A stretch of DNA of 64,000 bases from Methanobacterium sp. UBA410 (GCA_002498385.1 DAHH01000003.1:32738-96737), one strand, 5' to 3'; numbered from the stretch's first letter, positions 43,910-54,524 are shown. Made by a program: numbers and translations. Notes: generated by a model not told the origin, from the letters alone.

Positions 43910-44640
43910 AACAAAATTTAGGGTTTTAGTTTTTTTTTAGGTTTTTGAGAGCTTTTGTGGGGCTGTTTTGGAGTTGTAGTTTTGTGTTGCGATGAGTTCT
44001 GTTAAAAATACAGTTTAGTATGGTGGCTCTTTTGGCTGAGGTTGTGTTGTTATGTGTATTTTTTTTCAGGTTTAGTTCTGTTTTGTATAATTTTGAAGAA
44101 GTCTTCGATTTTATCAGGTATGGGTTTGCCTATGTATTGGTTTGTAGTGTTGTCAGTTCTGTATTTTTTTTGAATAATATCTTTTTTAATGTGTTGTATA
44201 GTTTTTTTTAGCTTGTGTTGCAGTCTCTTTATCCTTAAATATTTGTAGAGGGTGGGTTGATTTGTTGTTTAGTTTTTTCTTATTTTGAAATTATCTTTTG
44301 GGAAGGATTAAAGGAACGATTTTATAGCGTGAAATGCCTATTTGGCAGTTTGGTAGCTGTAATATCTTTTATCGAATGTTATTGTGTGCTCTTTTTTGGA
44401 TTATTCTCTGTTTTCGTAGGTTTTTCCATTATCTCATGTTAAATTGTGATAAAATCGTGATAAGAATTTTGAGACTTGAATGGACGTCTGGAATTTCATT
44501 GGAGATTTTTGAAGAATTTTCGCAACTTTTTATCTCTTTTTAATTCTTGAACAACAAGTTTAACGGTCGTATTAAATAATATGGCTGTTCAAATGATTTT
44601 GATTGATAAAATCATCATATTAATGTTTCTGGTACCTTTT
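43910..44640 (-). mobile_element. Dead insertion element, copy B, with decayed DDE-type transposase
   Basis: The left 208 bases match the window's first 208 bases in reverse complement. Reading on the minus strand from about 44620, degraded frames give LVVQELKRDKKLR, then FQTSIQVSKFLSRF, DKRYYSYQTAK, PKDNFKI and the intact tail KIEDFFKIIQNRTKPEKKYT, broken by several TAA/TAG stops and at least one frameshift. The pattern suits IS4/IS5-like transposases. It is inactive. Confidence 0.6.
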
Positions 44641-45073
44641 TGAGGCTTAGTATGGTCTTGATTTTCTGGAATTGCTGAACTTGTTCGGCAAACTCACAGC
44701 GAATAGTTGTGAGAACCGATAATTTTAAATATTTTCCCTAACAAAATGGTAATTCAGGTCTTTTTTTACTGTAATTTAAATGATGCTTCATTTTTATCGC
44801 CAAATAAATATGTATAAGCATCAATACTTAAATTTAACGGTTTAGAAGACCCAATATTCTTATAAAACAAATATAAAAATATATTTTTAGAAATGAAACA
44901 TTTTTAGAAATGAAACGGTGAATGCAAACGGTGAATGCACATTCAAAATTATTAAAAACAAAAAGAAACCCGTTCTTTTACTGAGAAAAATCTAAGGCCC
45001 TAAAGTATTTAGTTGGTCCGAGAAATTTCATTGGCATGGCTTCACAGAATGTAGCTGAAAGGGGTTTTCAAAT
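44641..45073 (+). other. Noncoding AT-rich stretch before the ClC gene
   Basis: No gene is seen. It holds the likely far end of the dead element near 44730 (CCCTAACAAAATGG, sharing TTAGGG with the other end), a local direct repeat ACGGTGAATGCA near 44930, and the GAAAGGGG ribosome-binding site of the channel gene. Confidence 0.35.
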
Positions 45074-46345
45074 ATGTCAGAGAATTTTAACCTAAGATCA
45101 AAAGATTATTGGAAGCGTATGGGCTGGGGGCTGTTTTTAGGTCTTATCAGTGCTGTGGGAACATTTATATTCATCATGCTGACGAACCTTGGCCAAAGCC
45201 TGTTTTTTTCCAATTTGACAGGTAGCTGGACACCATTTTCAGGACCGTGGTGGATCGTAGTTGTAATGACTGTAGCTGGGTTGCTGGTGGGAATAATTCA
45301 CCGTTATACACCAGCCCAACAACTGGATACATTTGAAGCAATGATTAGGGGGTATTTGGACCCTAAGCCTGTGCCTTCTTCTCTTCTTGCGTCGTTTATT
45401 TCTTTGATTGGTGGTTTTAGCCTGGGACCTGAAGTGCCCTCTGGGTTTCTGGCTGCGGGACTGGGAAGCTGGATATCCAAGAAACGTAAAATGGACCCTG
45501 GAATAACCCGAACTAACGTTCTGAGCAGTGTTTCCAGTGCGTTTGGAGGACTGTTTTCATCTCCCCTTGCCATGTTGATCATCCTGCTGGAAACCAATCA
45601 CGAACAAAATGTAATTTACTATGGGACTCTGTTGATTGCAGGGCTTGCAGCAGTGATAGGTTTTGCCCTATTCTATTTATTTAATGGTTTTAATTATGGG
45701 TCACTTCTGGGGATTCTATCACCCCCTGCCTATGATTTACGGCTGTGGCAACTGGGGGCGAGTGTTTTAATGGGTATCCTGGCTGTTCCTTTTGCTCTAA
45801 TATTTTTGATCTTTAATAAGATTTTCAGCCGCCTGGTGGAACCAATGAAAAGTAAACCCGTCTTGCGCAGTACTTTAGGGGGTTTTTCACTGGGTTTACT
45901 GGCAATTGTTATACCATCCAGTATTGGCCGGGGAACCACTGAAATGTCCATCGTAACCCAGCAGGCCCCCCAAATCGGAGTCCTGCTTCTTGTTGTATTT
46001 GCCTTGGTCAAGCTGTTGGCCCTGAGCGGGGCATTAAACTTCGGTTTCATCGGAGGTCCTATTTTCCCACTCCTTTTTGTGGGTTCCTGTCTGGGGGCTG
46101 CTATCAATCTGATTTTCCCTCAAATTCCAGTGGGTCTGGCCCTGGGCTGTATGATAGTTGCGGTGCCCGCAGCCATTGTACCCATTCCAATCGCACTGGG
46201 AACAATTGGAATTATTATCATTGGATTATCACCGACTAACTCCCTGCCAGTCTTCATTGCAGCATTGGTCTCCTTCTCCATAACCCACGGGCTTTTGGGC
46301 GGAAATCACAAAAAGGCATCAGATGAGGGTGTAGATGAAAGTTAG
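45074..46345 (+). CDS. ClC family chloride channel / Cl-/H+ antiporter
   Basis: This 423-residue membrane protein has about ten to twelve helices. ClC landmarks are GFSLGPEVPSGFLAAGLGSW (about 116-135), SSAFGGLFSSPLAMLIILLE, and GALNFGFIGGPIFPLLFVG (about 317). The selectivity-loop sequence is the divergent GPEVP form and the C-terminal CBS domains are absent. Function: chloride or fluoride-type anion transport, not resolvable from sequence. ATG at 45074 after AAAGGGGTTTTC. It lies between copies of the dispersed repeat. Confidence 0.88.
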   Translation: MSENFNLRSKDYWKRMGWGLFLGLISAVGTFIFIMLTNLGQSLFFSNLTGSWTPFSGPWWIVVVMTVAGLLVGIIHRYTPAQQLDTFEAMIRGYLDPKPVPSSLLASFISLIGGFSLGPEVPSGFLAAGLGSWISKKRKMDPGITRTNVLSSVSSAFGGLFSSPLAMLIILLETNHEQNVIYYGTLLIAGLAAVIGFALFYLFNGFNYGSLLGILSPPAYDLRLWQLGASVLMGILAVPFALIFLIFNKIFSRLVEPMKSKPVLRSTLGGFSLGLLAIVIPSSIGRGTTEMSIVTQQAPQIGVLLLVVFALVKLLALSGALNFGFIGGPIFPLLFVGSCLGAAINLIFPQIPVGLALGCMIVAVPAAIVPIPIALGTIGIIIIGLSPTNSLPVFIAALVSFSITHGLLGGNHKKASDEGVDES

Positions 46346-46565
46346 GCTGAACAGGTTGTGATCGCAAGATCCATTTATGTACGCATGACTCAAAGTAGTT
46401 CTGCTCTTATGAATTTTAGGATTCGATGAAATTACGTTAAATATTCTTTTATTTTTTATTTTTTAAGTGATGAACAGAATTATAATATTAAACCATTATA
46501 TAAGGAAACTAGGATTAAAAAATGATAATTAGCTGTGCATGAATCAAAATCTGGGCGCCTGCACG

Positions 46566-46862
46566 AAATCGTGGAATCTGATAGGTAGCTCTATATAGTG
46601 ATAGCAAAATAATATCGAATACAATTTTTTCTGATAATTTTCATGAAATTATTTTAAAAACAGTAAATTTTATTTTAAATTACCATTGTACTAACAACAG
46701 GCTCGGATCATTCTCAACGAATGGTTTTGGGCTTTTTTTATTATAGAAGGATTATTATTTATTCAGATTAGTTAATTTAGATTAATAATTGAGTGTATGG
46801 TCTTTTATAATCGAGTGTATGGTCTTTTTTTAAACATTTATTTTGAATTTTAAGTTGAATTC
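46566..46862 (+). repeat. Dispersed noncoding repeat, copy 2
   Basis: It has the same order as copy 1: the block with CTATATAG (46591-46598), a conserved TTTTCATGAAATTATTTTAA segment, then hairpin GCTCGGATCATTC / GAATGGTTTTGGGC (46701-46732) and T7. The outer stem has changed but still pairs through G-U, which suggests the hairpin is maintained. A short internal duplication (GAGTGTATGGTCTTTT twice) follows near 46791-46828. Confidence 0.6.
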
Positions 46863-47489
46863 CTGATTATATTTTTTTTATTTTTTAAAAAATCTTAAAT
46901 CTTCAGTTATTTTTGAATAATGTGTAGAAAACACATTCTCCTGATCATAACTACAACTTTTACATACGTTATGTTACATACGTTATGGGGATGAAAACCC
47001 ATAAAATGAGAGTATAGGCTATTCTAACGATTTTATTAGGAACACTGGAGTAACCAAATAAATTTACAGACACATCAGTGAAAAACTGAGTTCTTACCTG
47101 AAATCGTGGAATCTGATAGGTAGCTCTATATATTGATAGCAAAAATATCGACTTATTCTATTTTGAATTTCACTTGATCAAATTACAATCACCAACGTGA
47201 CATGGCCATCGTTCAATGAATGGTTTAGATTTTTTTTATTAAATAATTGAGTTAGTTTTAAGTCTTTTTATTAATAATCGAATGTAATTAATTTACTTGG
47301 AGTAGCAATTCAATCATTTTAATTTTTAGGAAGTTAGTTTAAAATTTTAGATTTTAGATTTTGAATTTCACTACTTCATTTAACTATTAAATATTCCTAA
47401 AATCAGATTTAGGAGCCTGTTTCTTCTTATTTTTAAAATCATGGATGGAAAACACTTTTTTATCTTTTCTGGTTAGAATTTAAAAGGAA
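46863..47489 (+). other. Gene fragment and third repeat copy in noncoding DNA
   Basis: About 46940-47110 repeats the last 50 codons of the hypothetical gene at 41340 but with in-frame stops (for example AAATAA in place of AAAGAA), so it is a dead fragment. It runs directly into repeat copy 3. The remainder to 47489 is AT-rich with no gene. Confidence 0.5.
47092..47275 (+). repeat. Dispersed noncoding repeat, copy 3 (degenerate)
   Basis: It keeps the CTATATAT box (47126-47133) and inner hairpin CGTTC/GAATG with a following T8, but the middle differs from copies 1 and 2 and the outer stem is lost. It is attached, as in copy 1, to the 3' end of the hypothetical gene, here as a dead fragment. 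Confidence 0.5.
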
Positions 47490-47740
47490 AGAGGACAAAA
47501 AGTAGTTTCCACAGGAGTTTATGGATTGATAAGCCATCCATTGTATCTTGGTTGTATTCTAATGTTTTTAGGAGGGCTACTTCTAATGGGTTCCATCTAC
47601 GGATTAATAATTGGCATATTCCTATCTCTATCGTTAGTTGTCCGTATCATGGGCAAGAAGAGATGTTGATGGAGGAATTAAAAGGGTATGCAGACTACAA
47701 AAAGAAAGTTAAACACAGGTTAATTCTCCATATCTGGTAA
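47490..47740 (+). pseudogene. Fragment of an isoprenylcysteine carboxylmethyltransferase-like membrane protein
   Basis: One frame reads GQKVVSTGVYGLISHPLYLG then a hydrophobic run ending LSLSLVVRIMG; a second frame resumes at QEEMLMEELKGYADYKKKVK and ends RLILHIW. Together they match the C-terminal half of the ICMT/PEMT-like family (GxYxxxRHPLY, then EExxL...GYxxY). A one-base shift near 47650 and a missing N-terminus make it a pseudogene. Confidence 0.6.
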
Positions 47741-47829
47741 AGATATTTGGGATTTAACTACCTACGCTTGGAGATACCTAGTTTCAAATTAAGATCTGTA
47801 ATAGAAGTTCTAAATGCAAGTCCTCATTT

Positions 47830-48201
47830 TTATTTGGTGGATTTCGGTACCTCTCGATACTTTTTGAAACCATAAAACCATCTTACCGACCAGACAAAAT
47901 GGAAAGCTGTCCACCACAAAATTCCCAGGAAAATAAATTCAAGAGCTCCTAAAAAGATGTTAATGAGTGCAATTAATAAAAAAGTGATGGGATTTCTAAT
48001 AAAAAATGAGACCGTTCCAATAAAACTCTGAATACCCGATGAGTAGATCAAAGTGGGAGGCACACCCAGAACTATCCATAAAAGCAGGGCGAAAAATCCA
48101 ACAATTAATCTTAGAGCAGATTTTGTGGGAGATAATTGTTTTTCCATCTTCGAAGACAATTCATTCCCCTTTTCCAATTCCTCTGGATCTTTCTCCATCA
48201 T
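47830..48201 (-). CDS. Hypothetical membrane protein (123 aa)
   Basis: I do not recognise the family. A charged N-terminal 25 residues precedes three hydrophobic segments (about 29-50, 63-82 and 84-106) and a basic tail KKYREVPKSTK. This looks like a small inner-membrane protein with a cytoplasmic N-terminus. It begins with two methionines and the start is uncertain; GGGGGCC lies just upstream. No functional link to neighbours is evident. Confidence 0.6.
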   Translation of the reverse strand: MMEKDPEELEKGNELSSKMEKQLSPTKSALRLIVGFFALLLWIVLGVPPTLIYSSGIQSFIGTVSFFIRNPITFLLIALINIFLGALEFIFLGILWWTAFHFVWSVRWFYGFKKYREVPKSTK

Positions 48202-48520
48202 GGCCCCCTGGTTAAAAAAATTGTTTGATGTATCATAGATCTTGTTTTTAAGGAGAAAAAGTATTATGATTGGGTGAATTTAGATGTATTTAAACCTGGT
48301 GAAACTGCATGGATCAAGGAAGTAACATCCAGATTTTCCCCATCCCATGAACCCTACTTCACAGTGCATAACCTTTTGTAGAGTTAGTGTAGAGAAAAAA
48401 TAAGATCTACAGAAACTGTCCATGAACTAGATTACAATTAAATACACTTAGATCCTTATATCTGGTAGTAAAACAGTAGTATGAATTAACTGAAAAAGAA
48501 GGTTTATGGAAGGATATAAT
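48202..48520 (+). other. Intergenic region before the phosphoesterase gene
   Basis: About 300 bases separate two divergent genes. The bases at 48248-48380 have a short open frame without a start signal that I do not believe. A TATA-like CCTTATATC near 48451 fits the phosphoesterase gene. Nothing else is seen. Confidence 0.3.
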
Positions 48521-49333
48521 ATGGAAAAAAACATAGTTCACATTTCAGATGTGCACTTTGGAGATCCAACCCATTCAGATGATCTGGTGTCCAAGTTAAA
48601 GTCCCAGGTTGAAGAGGAAAATCCAGATGTGATCATTCTTTCGGGGGACCTTACCTACAGTGGCTTCATAAACGAATATCTGGAGGCCAAAGAGTTTATT
48701 GAGGATCTGAAATCCGCTGCAGAAACCTATATAGTTCCAGGTAACCACGACGCTCGGAACGTTGGACTAGAGCACTTCAGGAATTTGATCGGAGACACAA
48801 ACTTTGTTAAAATAGACAGATCATGTAAGTTAGCAGTTATTGGTCTTAACTCATCCCGGCCAGATGTTGATGATGGAAACATCGGAGCCTTCCAGCTGAA
48901 GTGGTTGAAGTCCAAACTTGAAAGAGTGCCCAAAAACTTTGGTACGATGGTTATCTTCCACCATCATCTAATTCCAATACCTCAAAGTGGCAGGGAAAGG
49001 AATATCCTGTTGGATTCTGGAGATCTGCTGCAGCTTTTAATAGATGAAGGTGTTGATATTGTGCTTGGCGGGCACAAACACGTCCCCAACGTGGTTACCT
49101 TGGAGGGAATGGCAGTCATAAATGCAGGTACTGCAACGACCCGGAGGTTGAGGGGCACAGGCCTGCCCTGCTACAATCAGCTGATCCTGAACGAGGTTGA
49201 CATGGAGGCCAACCTTGTATTCACAGAATCAGGAATTAAAAGGAATGTTGCAAATTACACATTTGTTGAAACTGATTCTGGTGTTAAAATTCATTCATAC
49301 AACCATAAAGCAGCCTTCAGGATGAAACCTTAA
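48521..49333 (+). CDS. Calcineurin-type metallophosphoesterase
   Basis: The 270-residue enzyme has all class motifs in order: HISDVHFGD (about 6-14), LSGDLTYSG, VPGNHDAR (about 74), IFHHHLIP and GGHKHVPN (about 186). These bind two metal ions for phosphodiester or phosphomonoester hydrolysis; the substrate is unknown, with cyclic nucleotide-type (CpdA-like) members closest in layout. The frame opens at 48506, but the ATG at 48521 is preceded by GGAAGGATATAAT and starts the first strand directly. Confidence 0.9.
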   Translation: MEKNIVHISDVHFGDPTHSDDLVSKLKSQVEEENPDVIILSGDLTYSGFINEYLEAKEFIEDLKSAAETYIVPGNHDARNVGLEHFRNLIGDTNFVKIDRSCKLAVIGLNSSRPDVDDGNIGAFQLKWLKSKLERVPKNFGTMVIFHHHLIPIPQSGRERNILLDSGDLLQLLIDEGVDIVLGGHKHVPNVVTLEGMAVINAGTATTRRLRGTGLPCYNQLILNEVDMEANLVFTESGIKRNVANYTFVETDSGVKIHSYNHKAAFRMKP

Positions 49334-49522
49334 TGTTAATTTAACTTTACTTACGATATCTAACCAGTGCAGAATTTTCACGTTCAAACCATGAAATCTG
49401 AAACTGATAATTTGTAGCCCACAAAATATATAAATGTTGAAAAAATAATAATAAAACTAGTTAAAGGTATTAGGTTTCTAAAAATAAGTGGAGGGTTACC
49501 ATTTAAATCCATAGCTCTTACT

Positions 49523-51199
49523 GTGGAAGATGAAGAAACCAAATATGTTGAAATAAACCTTAAAGGAACTCAACTCCTGCAATCGGCACACCTGAACAAG
49601 GGCACTGCTTTCAGCCATGAAGAACGCAGAAAATTCTCTCTTAATGGCCTTCTACCTCCGGTTGTGGAAACATTGGAAGACCAGCTGCAAAGGGTTCGGC
49701 ATCAGTACTCACTGCAGCAGGACGATCTTCAAAGGAACATATTTTTAAACAACCTTTACAACACCAACGAAACCCTTTTTTTCAAACTTATCTCAGAGCA
49801 CATCCATGAGATGATGCCAATCATTTACACTCCAACTGCAGGGCTTGCAATCCAACATTACAGCAACGAATTTCGAAAACCCAGAGGTATATACATTTCC
49901 TACAGTGATCAGGACAACATCAATGAGATCCTGGACAATGTGACCAACAAGATCGACCTGATAGTTTTAACTGATTCTGAACAGATACTGGGAATAGGTG
50001 ACCAGGGAGCCAATGGAATCGGTATTTCCGTGGCAAAAATTGTGATCTACACATTATGTGCTGGTATCAATCCTAAAAGAATGCTTCCTGTCATGATGGA
50101 CGTTGGAACCAACAACGAAAAACTTTTGAAGGATCCCCTTTACATAGGCTGGCGACACTCAAGGATCAGGGGCAAAAAGTATCATAAATTTCTGGATAGG
50201 GTTGTTGAATCCATAAAAAGGAAATTTCCAGATGTTTTACTTCAGTGGGAAGATTTTGGAAAGAACAAGGCAAGGTGCAACCTTGACCAGTACCAAAACA
50301 ACATATGCAACTTCAACGATGACATACAGGGCACTGGAGCCGTTGCAATGGCTGCAGTTCTAAACGCGTCCAAGCTCGTCAACAAAAGGTTATCAGAGCA
50401 CAGGGTTTTGATATTCGGTGCTGGAACAGCAGGCTGCGGTATTGCAGACAGGATCCAGGAGTGGATGGTTATGGATGGTCTAAGCTCTGAAGAGGCCAGA
50501 TCAAGGTTCTGGTTAATGGACAGCATGGGACTTGTAACAGATGCCAGGGAAGACCTTGAGTACTTTAAAGCCCCTTACGCCAGAGAAGATGAACTTGAAG
50601 CCAGAGATCTTCTGGAAGTTGTGAATAAAGTAAATCCAACCATTTTAATAGGTACCAGCACTGCAAAGGGTGCCTTCACTAAAGAGGTTGTTAAAACCAT
50701 GGCCTCAAAGGTTGAGCATCCAATTATATTCCCAATTTCAAATCCTCCAAGTTTAGCAGAGGCCGATCCAGCTGACTTACTTAAATGGACTGATGGAAAG
50801 GCCCTTGTGGCCACTGGAAGTCCCTGCAAGGATATTGAGATAAATGGAAATAGGGTGTCGATAGCTCAGTGCAACAACGCCTTCATCTTTCCTGGACTTG
50901 GATTGGGTGTTATCTGTGCCCGGCCCAAACGTGTGACCCCCGCCATGATCAACGCAGCAGTTGAAAAACTCAGCCTCTCAGTTGAACTTGGGGATTTAAG
51001 CTCCAGACTGCTTCCAGAGGTCTCCAGGCTCAGGGAAGTGAGTAAGAACATTGCGGTGGCAGTGGTTCAGAGGGCGTTAGATGATGGAACAGCCAGAATC
51101 GACCCAGAAACAAATGCTGAAAAACTGGTTGAAGAAAACATCTGGAACCCTGTTTACAAACCCTACAAGAGTAAAGTTCCTGAAGAAAGTTCCAAATAA
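49523..51199 (+). CDS. NAD-dependent malic enzyme (large type)
   Basis: It decarboxylates malate to pyruvate with NAD(P)+. The 558 residues and the motifs LNKGTAFSHEER, PIIYTPTAG, LGIGDQGANGIGI, the metal site NFNDDIQGTGAVA (about 264) and FGAGTAGCGIADR (about 299) place it with the large eukaryote/proteobacterial (SfcA/MaeA) type rather than the shorter type usual in archaea. The start is taken as GTG at 49523; a ribosome-binding-like GGAGGG lies 30 bases upstream, so the start is uncertain. Lateral acquisition is plausible. Confidence 0.93.
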   Translation: MEDEETKYVEINLKGTQLLQSAHLNKGTAFSHEERRKFSLNGLLPPVVETLEDQLQRVRHQYSLQQDDLQRNIFLNNLYNTNETLFFKLISEHIHEMMPIIYTPTAGLAIQHYSNEFRKPRGIYISYSDQDNINEILDNVTNKIDLIVLTDSEQILGIGDQGANGIGISVAKIVIYTLCAGINPKRMLPVMMDVGTNNEKLLKDPLYIGWRHSRIRGKKYHKFLDRVVESIKRKFPDVLLQWEDFGKNKARCNLDQYQNNICNFNDDIQGTGAVAMAAVLNASKLVNKRLSEHRVLIFGAGTAGCGIADRIQEWMVMDGLSSEEARSRFWLMDSMGLVTDAREDLEYFKAPYAREDELEARDLLEVVNKVNPTILIGTSTAKGAFTKEVVKTMASKVEHPIIFPISNPPSLAEADPADLLKWTDGKALVATGSPCKDIEINGNRVSIAQCNNAFIFPGLGLGVICARPKRVTPAMINAAVEKLSLSVELGDLSSRLLPEVSRLREVSKNIAVAVVQRALDDGTARIDPETNAEKLVEENIWNPVYKPYKSKVPEESSK

Positions 51200-51399
51200 G
51201 GTTCAATTTAATTCTTTTAATTTCTTTTAATTTCCTTAAAGTTTGGCACTTCTAAAAATTACAATTTTTCTTAGTTTAAAAGAGGATTAAGGAAAGGAAC
51301 ACTCTCGATCACAGGTTTAGGTAAAGAATTTTTTGATTTTTTTTGGACCTATCATAGGGGTAATACAAAGCAAAGATATTAGTATCTGGAGTTTAGAAT

Positions 51400-51409
51400 T
51401 GGTTAACCA
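51400..51409. promoter_or_regulatory. TGGTTAACCA palindrome abutting a start codon
   Basis: This 10-base palindrome ends on the A of the ATG of the proteasome-fold gene. It is the same sequence as the pair at 19257-19284, with the core also at 21199-21206. If it is a protein-binding site it could block translation-proximal transcription of this gene. Confidence 0.3.
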
Positions 51410-52359
51410 TGTCACTCGTAATAAACACAACAACACCAGAGGGAATTGTTCTTGCAGCAGACAGCAGACAGTCGTATCGAAACCCCAAGGGAATGGCCAG
51501 GGTTGGCAGTGAAAATGCCATGAAGCTTTTCCAGATAAACAAACGCATTGGCGTTGGTATAACGGGCCTTGCATTCCTTGAAGAGGGTGGAGTGCTCAAG
51601 AACATAAGTAAGTTCATTGAAGAATTCAAGAGGGGTTCCAAAGTTGAGAAGATGGAGGTAAACGACGTTGCAATAAAGCTGCACAGGCTCTTCAACCAGA
51701 AGTACAAGTGGGAGAGACAGCTGGATGCAGCCAGAGCCAACATAGAAAGGGATCTTCAGGCCAAGGGATGCCAGCTTCTGGAGATTGAAAAGGAAAAATA
51801 CGTTTTGAAGTTCAAATTCAAAACTCCCAAGGGCACAATTGAGGAAGGTAGAGCAGGTGTGGATATGATAGAGCTCCTGGTTGCAGGTTACAACAAGGAT
51901 GGATCCCATGAGGTTTACGGATGCCAGATACCAGGGGAGGTCCAGAAGAGAAGGGACAGCAAACAGCGGAACAATGAGTATGGAAGCTCGTGGATAGGAC
52001 AGGGAGACGTTGTTTCAAGAATCGTTCTTGGATTTGACGGGAGAATAATGAACGTGAATTTTGCAAAGGAAGCTGCACTAACACAAGGCCAACCCAGGAT
52101 ATTTGAAGAGCTCAAGGGCCTTGAGTACGCAATTCAATGGGGAACCATGACGCTTCAGGATGCCGTGGACTTCTGCACCCTCATGATCCAGACAACTGCA
52201 GCCATGCAGCGGTATTCAGACGGAATAAACGCCGATCCCGGGGACATGCCTGGTGTTGGCGGACCAATAGACGTTGCAGTTATCACAGCTGACAGGGGCT
52301 TTGTTTGGGTGAGTAAAAAGAAGCTGAGCTTTGCCGGGAGTGAGGTTGACCTAGGTTAA
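51409..52359 (+). CDS. Proteasome-fold Ntn-hydrolase-like protein
   Basis: The 316-residue protein has the proteasome-subunit start NTTTPEGIVLAADSRQSYRN (about 6-25), RIGVGITGLAF and a late VAVITADRGFVWV strand. It is longer than archaeal alpha or beta subunits, with a 120-residue middle insertion (charged helix then KAKGCQLLEIEKEKY-like segment). Nucleophile candidates are S2 or the TTT at 7-9 after processing. It is not the core 20S proteasome; it may be an Anbu/HslV-like or uncharacterised relative. The start has the palindrome TTGGTTAACC directly before it and no clear ribosome-binding site. Confidence 0.7.
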   Translation: MSLVINTTTPEGIVLAADSRQSYRNPKGMARVGSENAMKLFQINKRIGVGITGLAFLEEGGVLKNISKFIEEFKRGSKVEKMEVNDVAIKLHRLFNQKYKWERQLDAARANIERDLQAKGCQLLEIEKEKYVLKFKFKTPKGTIEEGRAGVDMIELLVAGYNKDGSHEVYGCQIPGEVQKRRDSKQRNNEYGSSWIGQGDVVSRIVLGFDGRIMNVNFAKEAALTQGQPRIFEELKGLEYAIQWGTMTLQDAVDFCTLMIQTTAAMQRYSDGINADPGDMPGVGGPIDVAVITADRGFVWVSKKKLSFAGSEVDLG

Positions 52360-53564
<1,205 letters not shown>

Positions 53565-54518
53565 ATGAAAACTACCCTCCAAATCCAGCCAGAAGGCCCA
53601 TTTAACCTTGATTTAACAATTAAGAGCGGGCAAACATCCCAGCCGCCATGGAAATTCAAAAGTGATAGGTTCTGGGAGTTAATCAAGGTAGATGGTAAAC
53701 TGTGTCTTGTGGGTGTACATCAAAAACCTGGGGATCTCAATGGCCCCATCATGGTGGAAGCAGAATCAAAAGGGCCTGTAAAAAAAGATGTCTTAAGATC
53801 CAAACTACTTGAAATATTCAGTCTTGAAGATGATTTAAGTGAACTTTACAAGTTCCTGGAATCCGATGAGAAGCTCAAACCCACTGTTGATTTCTGCAGG
53901 GGTTTGAGAATTTTCAAAGCCCATGACCCATTCGAATGCATCATCTCATCAATATGCTCTGCCAACAACTCCATACTGCGGTGGAGTAGGTCAATCAGGA
54001 AGATAAAGGAAAACTGGGGTGAGAACTTCGATTTTAAGGGTGAGACGTTCCACACCTTTCCCTCCCCAGAAGTTCTGATGAAGGTTCCAGAACACGATGA
54101 GGAGATGGAACCATGCCAGGGCCAAACCTACAGCCTTAAAAGCTGTGGAGTTGGATATCGCTGCAGTTACATGAAAAAAGCTGCCAGAATGATCCATGAA
54201 GAGATAAACATCACCACGCTTGGAGAGATGAACTACCATGATGCCTTCAAAACTGTTTTAAGCATTCCCGGTGTGGGCCCCAAGGTTGCAGACTGCATAC
54301 TGCTCTACGGCTACGGCATTGGCAGGGCCTTCCCTGTGGATGTGTGGATAGGCAGAATCCTGTCCCACCTATACTTTGAAGGGGAAGATTTGAAGCCCAG
54401 AAAAGTCAGAAACTTTGGCATGGAACACTTCGGAGAACATGCAGGGTACGTTCAGCTTTACCTTTTTCACTACGCCCGTAAATCCGGACTTCTTAAGACG
54501 CTTAAACCTAAAAAATAG
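53565..54518 (+). CDS. OGG1-type 8-oxoguanine DNA glycosylase/lyase (HhH-GPD)
   Basis: It removes oxidised guanine from DNA. The 317 residues contain an N-terminal TBP-like beta domain (about 1-110), then the helix-hairpin-helix with IPGVGPKVADCILLYGYG (about 234-251; catalytic lysine in GPKVADC) and the catalytic aspartate in FPVDVWIG (about 259). SICSANNSILRWSRSIRKI is the family helix before it. This is the longer OGG1/Ogg-like form. ATG at 53565 has no clear ribosome-binding site. It follows a gene-poor stretch. Confidence 0.9.
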   Translation: MKTTLQIQPEGPFNLDLTIKSGQTSQPPWKFKSDRFWELIKVDGKLCLVGVHQKPGDLNGPIMVEAESKGPVKKDVLRSKLLEIFSLEDDLSELYKFLESDEKLKPTVDFCRGLRIFKAHDPFECIISSICSANNSILRWSRSIRKIKENWGENFDFKGETFHTFPSPEVLMKVPEHDEEMEPCQGQTYSLKSCGVGYRCSYMKKAARMIHEEINITTLGEMNYHDAFKTVLSIPGVGPKVADCILLYGYGIGRAFPVDVWIGRILSHLYFEGEDLKPRKVRNFGMEHFGEHAGYVQLYLFHYARKSGLLKTLKPKK

Positions 54519-54524
54519 AAATCA

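Noticed and set aside
43990..44560. Plus-strand open frames of 60-69 codons rich in F, L and V
   Set aside because: They are antisense to the decayed transposase; their hydrophobic look comes from the T-rich complement of an A-rich coding strand.
47552..47740. Independent 62-residue gene
   Set aside because: Its second half is the C-terminus of an ICMT-like protein whose earlier part lies in another frame, so it is part of a pseudogene.
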